In this document: piece after piece, positions 27,343 to 36,706 of the stretch
How the letters are laid out: every line of letters starts with the position of its first letter
How positions within the stretch are numbered: position 1 is the first letter of the stretch
Origin: Nostoc calcicola FACHB-3891
GTDB taxonomy: Bacteria > Cyanobacteriota > Cyanobacteriia > Cyanobacteriales > Nostocaceae
NCBI RefSeq assembly: GCF_014697355.1
Contig: NZ_JACJRQ010000003.1
Location: forward strand, 62,001-126,000
Reading direction: 5' to 3'
DNA: 64,000 nt
Position numbers and translations under genes: made by a program
The notes under the pieces: generated by a model
Seen by the model: the letters and a program-made list of their open reading frames with translations, nothing else
The model's database searches: none
What the model was told of the DNA's origin: nothing

Positions 27343-29358
27343 ATGCAAACTCAATTTTTTCTTTTTCAACCATTCAAAAATACGTTTTCAAATATTAATA
27401 AATTTTGGGATAATCTCAAAGCGATCGCTGCGCCATACTGGTATCCAACAGACTCAGATGAAAGAGCATTTTCCGATGTAATTCGCGCATGGGCAATGCT
27501 CTTCCTCTTGATTTTATTAATCATCGCCCTTGTGGGTATAACTGCCTTTAATAGCTTTGTTAGTCGTTATTTAGTTGATGTCATCGTCGAAGAAAAAGAT
27601 TCATCTAAGTTTGTTGATACATTAATAGTTTACGGTGTTGCCCTGATTTTAGTAACACTCTTAGTAGGATTTTCAAGATTTATCAGAAAACGAATAGCTC
27701 TTGATTGGTATCAATGGCTGAGTAATCACATTTTAAAAAAATATTTGAGCAACCGTGCCTACTATAAAATAAATTTTCAATCCGATATTGATAATCCAGA
27801 TCAACGTCTATCTCAAGAAATCGAACCCATTGCCAGGATTGCTCTTGGTTTTTCAGCTACTATCCTAGAAAAAGTGCTGGAAATGACGACTTTTTTAGTA
27901 ATTCTCTGGTCAATTTCTCAGCCTATTGCAATTGCTTTGATTGTTTATACGATTATAGGCAACTTGATTGCTGTTTACTTGGCTCAAGAATTGAATAAGA
28001 TTAATCAACAAGAACTCGAAGCTGAAGCTGACCACAATTACAGTCTGACTCATGTTCGTAATCATGCTGAATCCGTAGCTTTTTTTCAGGGAGAAAACCA
28101 AGAATTAAATATTATTGAACGCCGATTTAATAATATTATTAAATATACTAAACGCAGGATTAATTGGGAAAGAAGTCAGGATATTTTTAACAGAGGATAT
28201 CAGGCTGTTATCCAAATATTTCCATTTTTAGTTCTCGGACCTTTATATATTAACGGTGAAGTTGATTATGGAGAAGTTGGTCAAGCCAGTTTAGCTTGTA
28301 ATCTGTTCGCCGGTGCTATGGCAGAATTAATCAGAGAATTTGCGACTTCCGGACGATTTTCTAGTTACGTCGATCGCTTAAATGAGTTGTCGAATGCTTT
28401 AGAAGCTGTTATTAAAGAACCAGTGAATGTCAGTACCATTAAAGCAAGAGAAGAAAACCGTCTTGCTTTTGAGCATGTCACCTTACAAACGCCGGATTAT
28501 GAACAGGTGATTGTCGAAGATTTGTCAGTGTCTGTTCAACCAGGCGAAGGTTTATTGATTGTTGGTCCCAGTGGTCGAGGTAAAAGTTCACTGCTGAGAG
28601 CGATCGCTGGGTTGTGGAATGCAGGAACTGGCCTTCTGGTGCGACCTCCCTTAAAAGATGTCTTATTTTTACCCCAACGTCCTTACATAATTTTGGGAAC
28701 TTTGCGCGAACAGTTACTTTATCCTCAAACAAATCGCCAAATGACTGACCAAGAAATTGAAGCAGTTTTGCAACAAGTTAATCTACAAAATTTATTTAGT
28801 CGAGTCGATGATTTGGATACAGAAGTTCCTTGGGAAAATATATTATCATTGGGAGAACAACAACGCCTTGCTTTTGCACGAATATTAGTGAATCAGCCTA
28901 ACTTCACTATTTTAGATGAAGCAACAAGCGCTTTGGATTTAAACAATGAAGCGAATTTATATCGACAATTGCAAGAAAATAAAACAACATTTATCAGTGT
29001 TGGACATCGGGAGAGTTTGTTTAATTATCATCAATGGGTTCTAGAACTTTTACAAGATTCTAGTTGGCAACTGATAACTGTGCAAGATTATCGGCTGAAA
29101 AAAGCAAAAGAAATTGCCAGTAATTCCCCTGAAGCTAATCAAATCACTGTAGACGTTTCAGCCAATAATCAATCTCAAGGTCAACCAGAGATAGACGCGA
29201 TCGCCAGACTTTCTCATCAGCAAATGCAGAGATTAACAGATTCTTCCATTAATACTATCAGAAGCAAAGCCAGCCTTGGCAAGGTTATCACTACTAAGGA
29301 TGGTGTGACTTACCGCTATGACAAAGACCCCAATGTATTGAAATGGGTGAGAGTTTAG
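27343..29358 (+). CDS. aptE: ABC transporter, fused permease and ATPase (AptE-like)
   Basis: About 671 residues. The N-terminal half is a membrane domain (long hydrophobic segment AMLFLLILLIIALVGITAF near residue 50, further segments near 105, 180 and 200) of the YddA/SbmA-type family. The C-terminal half is an ATPase with Walker A GPSGRGKSS near 410, signature LSLGEQQRLAFAR near 505 and Walker B FTILDEATSALD near 525. A roughly 100-residue tail follows, ending in TKDGVTYRYDKDPNVLKW. Placement directly after aptD and the known exporter in apt clusters point to export of the peptide. I chose the ATG at 27343 over an in-frame TTG nine bases upstream; neither has a strong Shine-Dalgarno. Confidence 0.85.
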   Translation: MQTQFFLFQPFKNTFSNINKFWDNLKAIAAPYWYPTDSDERAFSDVIRAWAMLFLLILLIIALVGITAFNSFVSRYLVDVIVEEKDSSKFVDTLIVYGVALILVTLLVGFSRFIRKRIALDWYQWLSNHILKKYLSNRAYYKINFQSDIDNPDQRLSQEIEPIARIALGFSATILEKVLEMTTFLVILWSISQPIAIALIVYTIIGNLIAVYLAQELNKINQQELEAEADHNYSLTHVRNHAESVAFFQGENQELNIIERRFNNIIKYTKRRINWERSQDIFNRGYQAVIQIFPFLVLGPLYINGEVDYGEVGQASLACNLFAGAMAELIREFATSGRFSSYVDRLNELSNALEAVIKEPVNVSTIKAREENRLAFEHVTLQTPDYEQVIVEDLSVSVQPGEGLLIVGPSGRGKSSLLRAIAGLWNAGTGLLVRPPLKDVLFLPQRPYIILGTLREQLLYPQTNRQMTDQEIEAVLQQVNLQNLFSRVDDLDTEVPWENILSLGEQQRLAFARILVNQPNFTILDEATSALDLNNEANLYRQLQENKTTFISVGHRESLFNYHQWVLELLQDSSWQLITVQDYRLKKAKEIASNSPEANQITVDVSANNQSQGQPEIDAIARLSHQQMQRLTDSSINTIRSKASLGKVITTKDGVTYRYDKDPNVLKWVRV

Positions 29359-29388
29359 ACGCTACTCATACTTTTGAGAATCAGGGTA

Positions 29389-31071
29389 ATGCTTACTAAA
29401 CAGCAAAAACAACTAATTACTTACAAAAAGATTACAATTTATGAACGAACCTACAAATTACCCGTTCTCAAAAATACCAAATTAAAAGCTGTTCAAAAAA
29501 AAATTAAAGAACGTCGAAGGTTAATTAAAGAAGGCGTTCGATATCATCAGTTTTGGGGAATAATTAAGCTCAAACAAGAAGTAGGTAAGGATAAAATTCT
29601 TCAAGAAAGCCAATTACTCATAAAAGATTACACTCACCTTATTGATTTTCTAGAAAGTTATAAGGATACTTATCAAAAGTTTTTGCTCAAGCTGACTGAT
29701 GATTTAAAAAAATTGTTTACCCAAAAATATCTCGCAATAAAAAGCTTAGATCGTGAAAGAAAAACACTAGAAGTTAAAAATTCTCAAAATCCCAAAATAC
29801 TGGAAGAATTAAAACGGGAAAAACAAGAAAATTGTAAAGCACTTTTACTTTTGAGTAATGCGTGCTTTTTGATGTTAGAAAAAATCAAACTACTTAGCGA
29901 AGGGCTAAAAACGCTAGCAGAAGATACCAAAAATCAAAAACAAATTGTCCAGCAAGTCGCTAAAGATTTGCAAGTTTATCAAGAAATTTATGAGTATCAA
30001 AGAAAAGCTCAGAAAGTTCGCCAAGAAATAGTAGAAATTGCTGAGACTGCAATTAATTTTGAACATTATTTACAAGATTACTTTAGTCCTTTTCAATCTT
30101 TAATAGATGAAGTAGTAAAAGTAGATGAGGATTTTTACTCAACTGTCGGAGATATTAAAAATTTAGCCGATAATATTTTCAAGTCTGAGTCAAATTTATT
30201 AATTCCCAAAGAAACTGAGGGTATTTCTGAAACTTTTTTAGATTTTATGGTATCCAGTTATGAAAAAAAAGAAAGGTTAAAAGATGCTTTTATTCAATGT
30301 AATTTATTAGATTGGCAAATCCATGATTTTGAATTAGCCAATAGTCAATTTTCTTTAGAAAAAGAAATTGATTCAATCTCTAACTATATTTCCAACAAAC
30401 TTGTCGAACAAAGAAAAGAAATAGGTATAACACCTATCTCTCTTGTTCCAAAAACTGACCCCATCGAACTGACTAATAAAGATGCTAAATTAACAAAAAA
30501 ACCTAAAAAGAATATTGATTATACTCAACTGCGGGATCTTCTCAGTCAGCATAAATGGAAAGAAGCTGACATTGAAACCACTAAAGTAATGCTAAAAGTC
30601 ATCGGTAAAAGTTATTGGAATGAAGTTTATCAAGAAGATATTGAGAATTTTTCTTGCAAAGACCTCCAGACTATTAATCAACTCTGGGAAGAATACAGTC
30701 ATGGTTATTTTGGCTTTAGTGTTCAGCAAAGTATTTGGAGCGAAATGGGTGGTCAAGTAGATTATGAAACAGAAAAGAGACTTGGCGATCGCCTTGGTTG
30801 GCGAAAACAAGGAAACTGGCTAGACTACGATCGACTAACTTTTGAATTATCCCCCACAACACCCATAGGACATTTACCAGCGCAATGGTTACATTATCAC
30901 CAAGATACCTTTAATTTATATCCATCATCTGCGGAACACCTTTCAATGGCAGCGTGGCGCGTCGGATCTTGGTTAGTTTGGCAAATGCACTTATTCTTGT
31001 CTCGTGTAAAAATTTGTAACGAGACTTCCTTATGCACTGATAGCAAGTTTGTTAATAATAAAGAAAATTAA
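29389..31071 (+). CDS. Coiled-coil protein with C-terminal GUN4 domain
   Basis: About 560 residues. The first 330 or so are rich in K, E, L and Q, with long predicted helices (for example KKIKERRRLIKEG and QVAKDLQVYQEIYEYQRKAQ). The C-terminal 180 residues form a GUN4 domain: DYTQLRDLLSQHKWKEADIE, then ETTKVML, and GDRLGWRKQGNWLDYDRLTF. GUN4 binds porphyrins and activates Mg-chelatase; cyanobacteria also have many GUN4-domain fusions of unknown role. The gene starts 30 bp after aptE on the same strand and may be co-transcribed. An in-frame TTG at 29374 is an alternative start; AGGG lies close before the ATG. The function here is unknown. Confidence 0.75.
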   Translation: MLTKQQKQLITYKKITIYERTYKLPVLKNTKLKAVQKKIKERRRLIKEGVRYHQFWGIIKLKQEVGKDKILQESQLLIKDYTHLIDFLESYKDTYQKFLLKLTDDLKKLFTQKYLAIKSLDRERKTLEVKNSQNPKILEELKREKQENCKALLLLSNACFLMLEKIKLLSEGLKTLAEDTKNQKQIVQQVAKDLQVYQEIYEYQRKAQKVRQEIVEIAETAINFEHYLQDYFSPFQSLIDEVVKVDEDFYSTVGDIKNLADNIFKSESNLLIPKETEGISETFLDFMVSSYEKKERLKDAFIQCNLLDWQIHDFELANSQFSLEKEIDSISNYISNKLVEQRKEIGITPISLVPKTDPIELTNKDAKLTKKPKKNIDYTQLRDLLSQHKWKEADIETTKVMLKVIGKSYWNEVYQEDIENFSCKDLQTINQLWEEYSHGYFGFSVQQSIWSEMGGQVDYETEKRLGDRLGWRKQGNWLDYDRLTFELSPTTPIGHLPAQWLHYHQDTFNLYPSSAEHLSMAAWRVGSWLVWQMHLFLSRVKICNETSLCTDSKFVNNKEN

Positions 31072-31098
31072 AGTTACAACTAATTTGAGGGGAAAAAG

Positions 31099-31515
31099 AT
31101 GAGTAATACTAATCTTTCTGACATAGACATAGAAATTTTATTTTTTGGAAAATGGCGCTTTGATACGTCTTGGGAAAAAATCACTATTATGTTTAAAGAT
31201 GATATGACCTATGAGCAAAGCAAGGTTCAAACATTTATTTTCCATAAACCTTTGGAACTTCTAACAGGCAACAAATTTACTGGTGTATGGTATGTAACTG
31301 ACAAAAAATTACACTTAAATCTGAAAACTATTCCTAAATCATTTTTCAATTTACAGATACCGCTAGCGTTTAAGATTTCTATTGCAGATGTAATAGCTAC
31401 TTTAGGTTCTATATTCATCACAGAAAAGTATGAAGTCATTGAAATTAATAGTTCTAAATTTCTAATCAAGGATAAAGATCAATCAATTGTTGGCACAAAA
31501 ATAAAAGGTTATTGA
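31099..31515 (+). CDS. Small hypothetical protein, lipocalin-like
   Basis: 138 residues, preceded by a good Shine-Dalgarno (GAGGGGAAAAAG). The start FFGKWRFDTSWEKITIMFKDD, followed by alternating strands (GVWYVTDKKLHLNL, EKYEVIEINSSKFLIKD), resembles small lipocalin-like proteins that measure one beta-barrel domain. No signal peptide. It ends just before a strong hairpin terminator, so it is probably the last gene of the transcript that includes the GUN4 fusion. Only the fold is suggested; no function can be named. Confidence 0.6.
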   Translation: MSNTNLSDIDIEILFFGKWRFDTSWEKITIMFKDDMTYEQSKVQTFIFHKPLELLTGNKFTGVWYVTDKKLHLNLKTIPKSFFNLQIPLAFKISIADVIATLGSIFITEKYEVIEINSSKFLIKDKDQSIVGTKIKGY

Positions 31516-31531
31516 GTACATAATATGCTAT

Positions 31532-31566
31532 CAGCTCCCCGACTTCTTTAAGAAGTCGGGGAGCTG
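31532..31566. terminator. Bidirectional hairpin terminator
   Basis: Perfect 16-bp inverted repeat (CAGCTCCCCGACTTCT with its complement, 3-nt loop) between convergent genes ending at 31515 and 31588. No long T run follows on either side. Confidence 0.7.
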
Positions 31567-31587
31567 AACACTGCGAAACCCTATTGA

Positions 31588-32259
31588 TTAAACAGCAACA
31601 GGAGTAGGTGCGGCGAATTTAGCATATCGCTGGATGTAAAATTCTTTGGAGTTAGCGATCGCCTTTACAGAATTACGCTCCTTCAAGGCGTGTTTCCATT
31701 GTCTCAGACGGGTGAATTCAGCCGGTATGCCAAAACCACGATACTCTTTGAGTGCAGCCCAGCGTTCAAACCAGGGGAAATAGGTCAAATCAACCAAACT
31801 GATGGATTCACCAAACCAGTAGGGGCCTTCCCCAGATAGCTTTCCTAGACCTTCGTTTTCAATAAACTCCAAGTGTTTGTATAGTTGCTGTTTAGCTTCT
31901 TCTTGTTTTTGCACATCTGAACTTCGCAGAAGGTCAGAAAAAGCAGAAACAAACCTGGTATTGGCAAAATCTATCCAGATGCGAGCCTGTGCCCTAGCAA
32001 TAGGATTGCTGGGTAACAGAGGTGGATTAGGAAATACTTCATCTAGATACTCGTTAATGATTGCTGACTCCCAAACTCGCTCATTATTATGAGTGATTGC
32101 CGGAACTTTACCATAGGGAGAAATCTTCCTAAAGTTCTCCGGTGGATTCTGCAAATCAATCTCAATCAAATCGAAGTCAATGCCTTTCTCTTGTAGTACC
32201 AAGCGGGTACGGTGAGCATAAGGACAAACAACAGCACTGTATAGTTTGATTTCAGCCAT
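31588..32259 (-). CDS. Glutathione S-transferase family protein
   Basis: 223 residues. The N-terminal thioredoxin-like domain has the CPYAHR motif near residue 12, KISPYGKVPAI near 45 (cis-Pro loop) and ESAIINEYL near 64, the usual glutathione-binding features. The helical C-terminal domain follows from about residue 90. The Cys in place of Ser/Tyr at the active site suggests an omega/lambda-like or SspA-like member with thiol-transferase or dehydroascorbate-type activity rather than classical conjugation. Good Shine-Dalgarno (AAGGAA) upstream. A single gene, with no obvious partner next to it. Confidence 0.9.
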   Translation of the reverse strand: MAEIKLYSAVVCPYAHRTRLVLQEKGIDFDLIEIDLQNPPENFRKISPYGKVPAITHNNERVWESAIINEYLDEVFPNPPLLPSNPIARAQARIWIDFANTRFVSAFSDLLRSSDVQKQEEAKQQLYKHLEFIENEGLGKLSGEGPYWFGESISLVDLTYFPWFERWAALKEYRGFGIPAEFTRLRQWKHALKERNSVKAIANSKEFYIQRYAKFAAPTPVAV

Positions 32260-32295
32260 TTGAAGTTCCTTTGTAAATCAGACTTATTGAACAGT

Positions 32296-32384
32296 AGACT
32301 TCTTGCAAAAGTCCTTATTTTTACCTTATTCTTTGCGCCTTTGCGCCTTTGCGTGAGATAAAAACTTATTTATGCAAGAGGTCT
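32296..32384. mobile_element. MITE-like element, family A (89 bp)
   Basis: Ends AGACTTCTTGCAAAAG and TTATGCAAGAGGTCT, with AGT repeated on both sides (3-bp target duplication). The interior contains CTTTGCGCCTTTGCGCC. It lies just upstream of the glutathione S-transferase gene and could affect its promoter. Confidence 0.8.
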
Positions 32385-32463
32385 AGTATTGAGAATTGAA
32401 TTTTCATCCAACATCCCAAATCTTAAAGAGGGACTAGGTTTTTTAACCCAATACCCAGTACCC

Positions 32464-33591
32464 TCAAAGCCAGGGTATTTCTTCCGGTGCATAACGGAAA
32501 GCGCGGAAAACTGTATTTTGCTCGCCACGAGTAACCGGCGATTTTTCACCTGGAATATTCCGAACTGCAAAGTGGGGGTTGATGTATTCCCAAACAATTT
32601 CTCCTGTAGTTGTCACCTCGAATATCCGGCCGTATGCACCTTCTGTAATTAAGGTATTGCCATTGGCCAAACGTTGCGCTCCTGATATGTAGGAACTAAA
32701 GAAATTTTGGGGAGGGCTATCGGTGTATTCCCAAACTATCTCTTTTGTTTGACGGTTTACCTCAATCACGCGGGAGAAATTCAGAGCAATGTGACGGCGA
32801 TGTGCGCCATTGTCGAAAATCAGGATATTGCCGTTAGCTAATTCGTTGGGGAAATGCTGCTGTGCTAGTACGTCATCTCCTAGCGTCCAGATGATTTTTC
32901 CGGTTTGGCGATCGATAATGACAACTGTAGATATATTCCGAAAGCTCACTATAATATTGCCATCAGCGAGTTCCCCGACGGTATTCCCATGAGTCCATTC
33001 GTGTCGATGATCCTGGGGAGTAATCGTAAATATATCTGGATCTAGATGTTCCCAGGCGTGCCAAGTCCAAACAATTTCACCTGCTGGAGTCACTTCATAA
33101 AGCACATCAGCATAGATATCACCATTCGCTTCTGTACCTGGTACGCCGCCTTTGATCCCAGGAACCAAAGACTGAGGTATTTTTTCAATAGCTAGTAGAA
33201 TTGTGTTCCCATTGACTAACCTGCGTCCATCGTGATGATGATCTGGATGCTTATATTCCCAGATAATATTCCCCTTGGGATCTGCTTCTAAAACAACGCC
33301 ACTTTTGAATGCAGCCCACAAAGCAAAACGTAGTGGTTCTTCTGGTGGAGTCTTACCGTTATAAAAGAGATTGCCATTAGGCAAGAGATAACCATATAAC
33401 CCTGGTGGATATGGCAGATTCCACTGGTGTACTACTTCTCCTTCCAGATTCAGGAGGTAAACTTCTCCTTGACCTGTCAGAGGCGTAAAAAGTGTGTATC
33501 CTTTGAAGGCTTTCTCAGGATTGTAAGCCTTTAAACCAGTACCCCGACGACGGATAGTATTTTGGTCAACCAATGTTGCTGTAAAAGTCAT
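32464..33591 (-). CDS. Arylsulfotransferase (ASST)-type beta-propeller protein
   Basis: 375 residues with repeated propeller-blade motifs: GNIIWEYKHPDHHHDGRRL, GEIVWTWHAWEHLDP, GKIIWTLGDD, KEIVWEYTDSPP and GEIVWEYINPHF, each followed by a LANGNTLI-like turn. This is the pattern of the arylsulfotransferase/PQQ-like family. The conserved His residues (HHHDG, HEWTHGN) are where the ASST catalytic His would be. No signal peptide, unlike the periplasmic enterobacterial enzyme, so the location is probably cytoplasmic. SD-like AGGTAGG two bases before the ATG. The substrate is unknown, and in cyanobacteria the sulfotransferase activity is not established. Confidence 0.8.
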   Translation of the reverse strand: MTFTATLVDQNTIRRRGTGLKAYNPEKAFKGYTLFTPLTGQGEVYLLNLEGEVVHQWNLPYPPGLYGYLLPNGNLFYNGKTPPEEPLRFALWAAFKSGVVLEADPKGNIIWEYKHPDHHHDGRRLVNGNTILLAIEKIPQSLVPGIKGGVPGTEANGDIYADVLYEVTPAGEIVWTWHAWEHLDPDIFTITPQDHRHEWTHGNTVGELADGNIIVSFRNISTVVIIDRQTGKIIWTLGDDVLAQQHFPNELANGNILIFDNGAHRRHIALNFSRVIEVNRQTKEIVWEYTDSPPQNFFSSYISGAQRLANGNTLITEGAYGRIFEVTTTGEIVWEYINPHFAVRNIPGEKSPVTRGEQNTVFRAFRYAPEEIPWL

Positions 33592-33644
33592 ATCCTACCT
33601 AGTAAATATCTAGTACTCTGTCAAGCCAAAAATGATTGGTGAAG

Positions 33645-33755
33645 GTGGGGAGTAGGGAGTAGGGAAAGAATTTTTATCGATTTGTTACAACTTATCTCCT
33701 TGTCTCCCCATCTCCCTCATCCCCCTCATCCCCCTCATCCCCCTCATCCCCCCAC
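33645..33755. repeat. GGGAGTAGGGAGTAGGG / CATCCCCCTCATCCCCC tracts
   Basis: A G-rich tract and a C-rich tandem (CATCCCCCT) face each other over about 100 bases, so the transcript could fold back. It lies between two - strand genes. Confidence 0.7.
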
Positions 33756-33757
33756 CC

Positions 33758-34795
33758 TTAGGGCGCTGGGTTCGGTAACTGACCATGAACCGTATCCAAC
33801 TCTTCCAAAATGTCTTTGTCGATAACCACATTGACACTTTCTAGATTTTCTTTGAGTTGTTCGAGTGTTGTAGCACCAATAATTGTGCTAGCCACAAACC
33901 AACGACTCCGCACAAATGCCAAAGCTAGATGTGCTGGACTGAGTTGATAGCGCTTGGCAATTTCCACATAAGCTTTCACTGCTTCGTTTACTTTTGGTTT
34001 GAGATATCGCTGGCCAAAATTTTCAAACAAACTGACTCTTGCTTTCTCTGGTTTGCCATTTAAATATTTGCCAGTTAAGAAACCAAACCCCAAAGGACTA
34101 TAAGCTAGTAACCCTATTTCTTCGTAATAAACTGCTTCTGCTAAGGCTCCATCAAATACTCTATTGAGTAAGTTGTAAGCATTTTGAATGGAAACAACTT
34201 TGGGCAATCCTAACTGTTTAGCAATGTTACTAAACTGGGTGACTCCCCAAGGAGTTTCATTACTCAAACCGATATAGCGAATTTTGCCTGCTTTGATGAC
34301 ATCTGCAAAAACTTCTAACTGTTCAGCTATAGGAACTGTTTCGCCTACTTGAGTCAGATCGAAAACCGTTTGTCCAAATCGTGGCACGTAGCGATCGGGC
34401 CAGTGAATTTGGTACAGATCGATATAGTCTGTTTGTAGTCTTTTGAGACTATCATCTACAGCTTGTTTAATATTATCACGGTCAATTGCTTTGGCTCCAC
34501 CACGTACCCATTTAAAGCCTCTACCTGGTCCAGCAATTTTAGTAGCGATAATAACTTTATCTCTTTGTTGATGCTTTAACCATTTGCCGATGTAAGTTTC
34601 AGTTAATCCATATGTTTCGCCGCTTGTAGGTACTGGATACATTTCAGCCGCATCAATAAAATTGACTCCTTCGGCAATAGAATAATCTAGCTGTTGGTGG
34701 GCTTCTTCAATGGTATTTTGCTGTCCATAGGTCATAGTGCCGAGACAAATTTCAGAAACTTTTAAGTCACTGTTCCCAAGTTGGTTATATTTCAT
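33758..34795 (-). CDS. Aldo/keto reductase, Tas-type
   Basis: 345 residues of a TIM-barrel NADP(H)-dependent oxidoreductase. Catalytic tetrad candidates are D in FIDAAEMYP (Asp near 48, Tyr near 53), Lys in IIATKI near 84 and His in LYQIHWPDR near 130. The early GTMTYGQQN and the insertion before the Lys match the Tas subgroup. It lies 60 bp downstream of the MFS gene on the same strand and may share its transcript. The substrate cannot be read from sequence. Confidence 0.92.
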   Translation of the reverse strand: MKYNQLGNSDLKVSEICLGTMTYGQQNTIEEAHQQLDYSIAEGVNFIDAAEMYPVPTSGETYGLTETYIGKWLKHQQRDKVIIATKIAGPGRGFKWVRGGAKAIDRDNIKQAVDDSLKRLQTDYIDLYQIHWPDRYVPRFGQTVFDLTQVGETVPIAEQLEVFADVIKAGKIRYIGLSNETPWGVTQFSNIAKQLGLPKVVSIQNAYNLLNRVFDGALAEAVYYEEIGLLAYSPLGFGFLTGKYLNGKPEKARVSLFENFGQRYLKPKVNEAVKAYVEIAKRYQLSPAHLALAFVRSRWFVASTIIGATTLEQLKENLESVNVVIDKDILEELDTVHGQLPNPAP

Positions 34796-34855
34796 ATTCT
34801 TGTATTGGTCTTAAGTTAAACAGAAGGGGAATTTTAGATAATTTATTACAAAAAA

Positions 34856-36115
34856 TTATTCCATAGCTATCCCCTTTTTAATATAGATTTGGCGCACCAT
34901 TTTTTCGATTAATGATAAATTTATATAAAAAATAATCGAACCAATGATACAACATAAGGCTCCAAAAATTAAAGCAATTTTGGCATTGGTTATACTTGCT
35001 AATCCACCTATAAATAAATTTCCAAAAGGTATTATTCCCATTACAGACATATTATAGAGGCTCATGATTCGACCTCTTTTTTCATCGTCTGATATTGTTT
35101 GTAGAACAGCATTACTTGATGAGTATTCTAATATATACCCACAACCAATTACTGTAACAATCATTAACGAAAACCAAAAACTATTTGACAGTGAAAAAGT
35201 AATTAGTGCTATGCCAAATATAGCAGGTGCGATCGCAATAATTTTCTCAAGCCCTATTGCACTTTTTTGGTAACTCAAATAAATACCACCACATAATGCT
35301 CCAAATCCTGATGCTCCAGTTAAAAAACCGAGAGTGCTAGAATCTCCATGCAGAATTTCGACGGCAAAAACAGGCATAATTCTGAGATAGGGCATTCCCA
35401 TAAAACTGAATAATGCTATTAATAGCAAAATTGAGCGAATAGGCAAAAATTCATATGCATAAGTAAAGCCTTCTTTTAAATCTTTCCAGATATTATTTTG
35501 ATGATTTATTTGTATAATTACTGATTTGTCAAGCTCGATTGCCAATAAAGCAAAAATTACAGCAATATAACTAATACCATCAATTAAAAAACAGTGACCG
35601 GGGGAAAGATTAGCAATTATTATACCAGCAATCGCTGGTGCTATGATCCGCGAACCACTAAGTAAAGAAGAATGTAGAGCCGTTGCATTGGTAATATCTT
35701 CTTTTTTTTTAATTATATCTAATATGAAGGCATAGCGAGTAGGTGTCTCAATACTAGCGACAAAACCTTGTAATATACTTGAACCAATAATATGCCATAT
35801 ACTAATTACCCCTGTTAAGGCAAGAATTGCTAAAATTAACGAAACAATCATCATTGTCAATTGGGTGGTAATTAAAATAGTACGTCTATTAGACCTCTCT
35901 ATCCAAACACCCGCTAAAGGACTAATTATCAAATGAGGAAATTGGCTGATGAAACCAAGTAATCCTAACAAAGCTACTGAATTTGTTAGAGAATAAACTA
36001 GCCATGCAGTAGTAGTTTCTGTGATAAAACTACCAATTGTAGATAACATTTGTCCGCTAAAAAATAGACGGAAATTTTTAGACTCGAAAGACTGTAAGGT
36101 TTGCATTACACTCAT
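34856..36115 (-). CDS. MFS transporter, EntS-like
   Basis: 419 residues with about 12 hydrophobic segments. It belongs to the MFS_3/TMS family: FRLFFSGQMLSTIGSFI at the start, PLAGVWIERSNRRTILI after the second segment (the conserved MFS loop) and GRIMSLYNMSVMGIIPFGNL near residue 350. Relatives such as EntS export siderophores and other hydrophobic metabolites. The gene is AT-rich compared with neighbours. The next gene downstream is an aldo/keto reductase. The exported compound is unknown. Confidence 0.88.
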   Translation of the reverse strand: MSVMQTLQSFESKNFRLFFSGQMLSTIGSFITETTTAWLVYSLTNSVALLGLLGFISQFPHLIISPLAGVWIERSNRRTILITTQLTMMIVSLILAILALTGVISIWHIIGSSILQGFVASIETPTRYAFILDIIKKKEDITNATALHSSLLSGSRIIAPAIAGIIIANLSPGHCFLIDGISYIAVIFALLAIELDKSVIIQINHQNNIWKDLKEGFTYAYEFLPIRSILLLIALFSFMGMPYLRIMPVFAVEILHGDSSTLGFLTGASGFGALCGGIYLSYQKSAIGLEKIIAIAPAIFGIALITFSLSNSFWFSLMIVTVIGCGYILEYSSSNAVLQTISDDEKRGRIMSLYNMSVMGIIPFGNLFIGGLASITNAKIALIFGALCCIIGSIIFYINLSLIEKMVRQIYIKKGIAME

Positions 36116-36706
36116 TTTGAGTAGATGTTCATCATGTAGTTTTTGTCATACAAGTCCTTTGTTTCAAAACAACACTAGTCTGGCTATAAGCCAATACAAA
36201 AATCACAGTAAAATCTTTATTTGCTAAATTACAGTAAATTGATATTTTATATGTATAAAGCGGTATAGCTGTTCATTATTGCATAGATTAATCAGATAAG
36301 TAAGCTAACTTGGAGCGACAAAAAATCCAAAAATTTAATACCAAATACTTGCTTTGATTAAATTTTTGTCGGATGGACTTTTTAAGCCTTAAGAAATACT
36401 ACGGTAAATCAATCCAGTTATAGTAGTATAACAGAAAGTCTTAAGATTCTTCTAAAATTAAGTCTTAATAAATATTCATAAGTGGTAGTACGAGCATTAG
36501 TTTCCGTTACCTGTGCGTAAGTCCTGTTCATGAATGCAACTGATATCATGTCCGCATAAATTAGAACTCTCGTATAGTGCGTTACCTTTATAACGCACTA
36601 TACGAGAGTGCTTTCATTGCCTTACGGTGTCGAAGAATGCACCCTAATAAACAAAAACTGGGGATTTTGTTTAATTTAGGTTCCTAAATTGATGTTAGTA
36701 AAGTAA
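36116..36706. other. Intergenic region between MFS and 2-epimerase genes
   Basis: 591 bases, AT-rich, no credible gene. It probably holds the MFS promoter at its left end. The one clear structure is the hairpin at 36566-36609. Confidence 0.6.
36566..36609. repeat. Perfect 19-bp hairpin
   Basis: ACTCTCGTATAGTGCGTTA and its exact complement are separated by a 6-nt loop. No T run follows, so it is more likely a repeat-family palindrome or a structured RNA than an intrinsic terminator. Confidence 0.85.
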
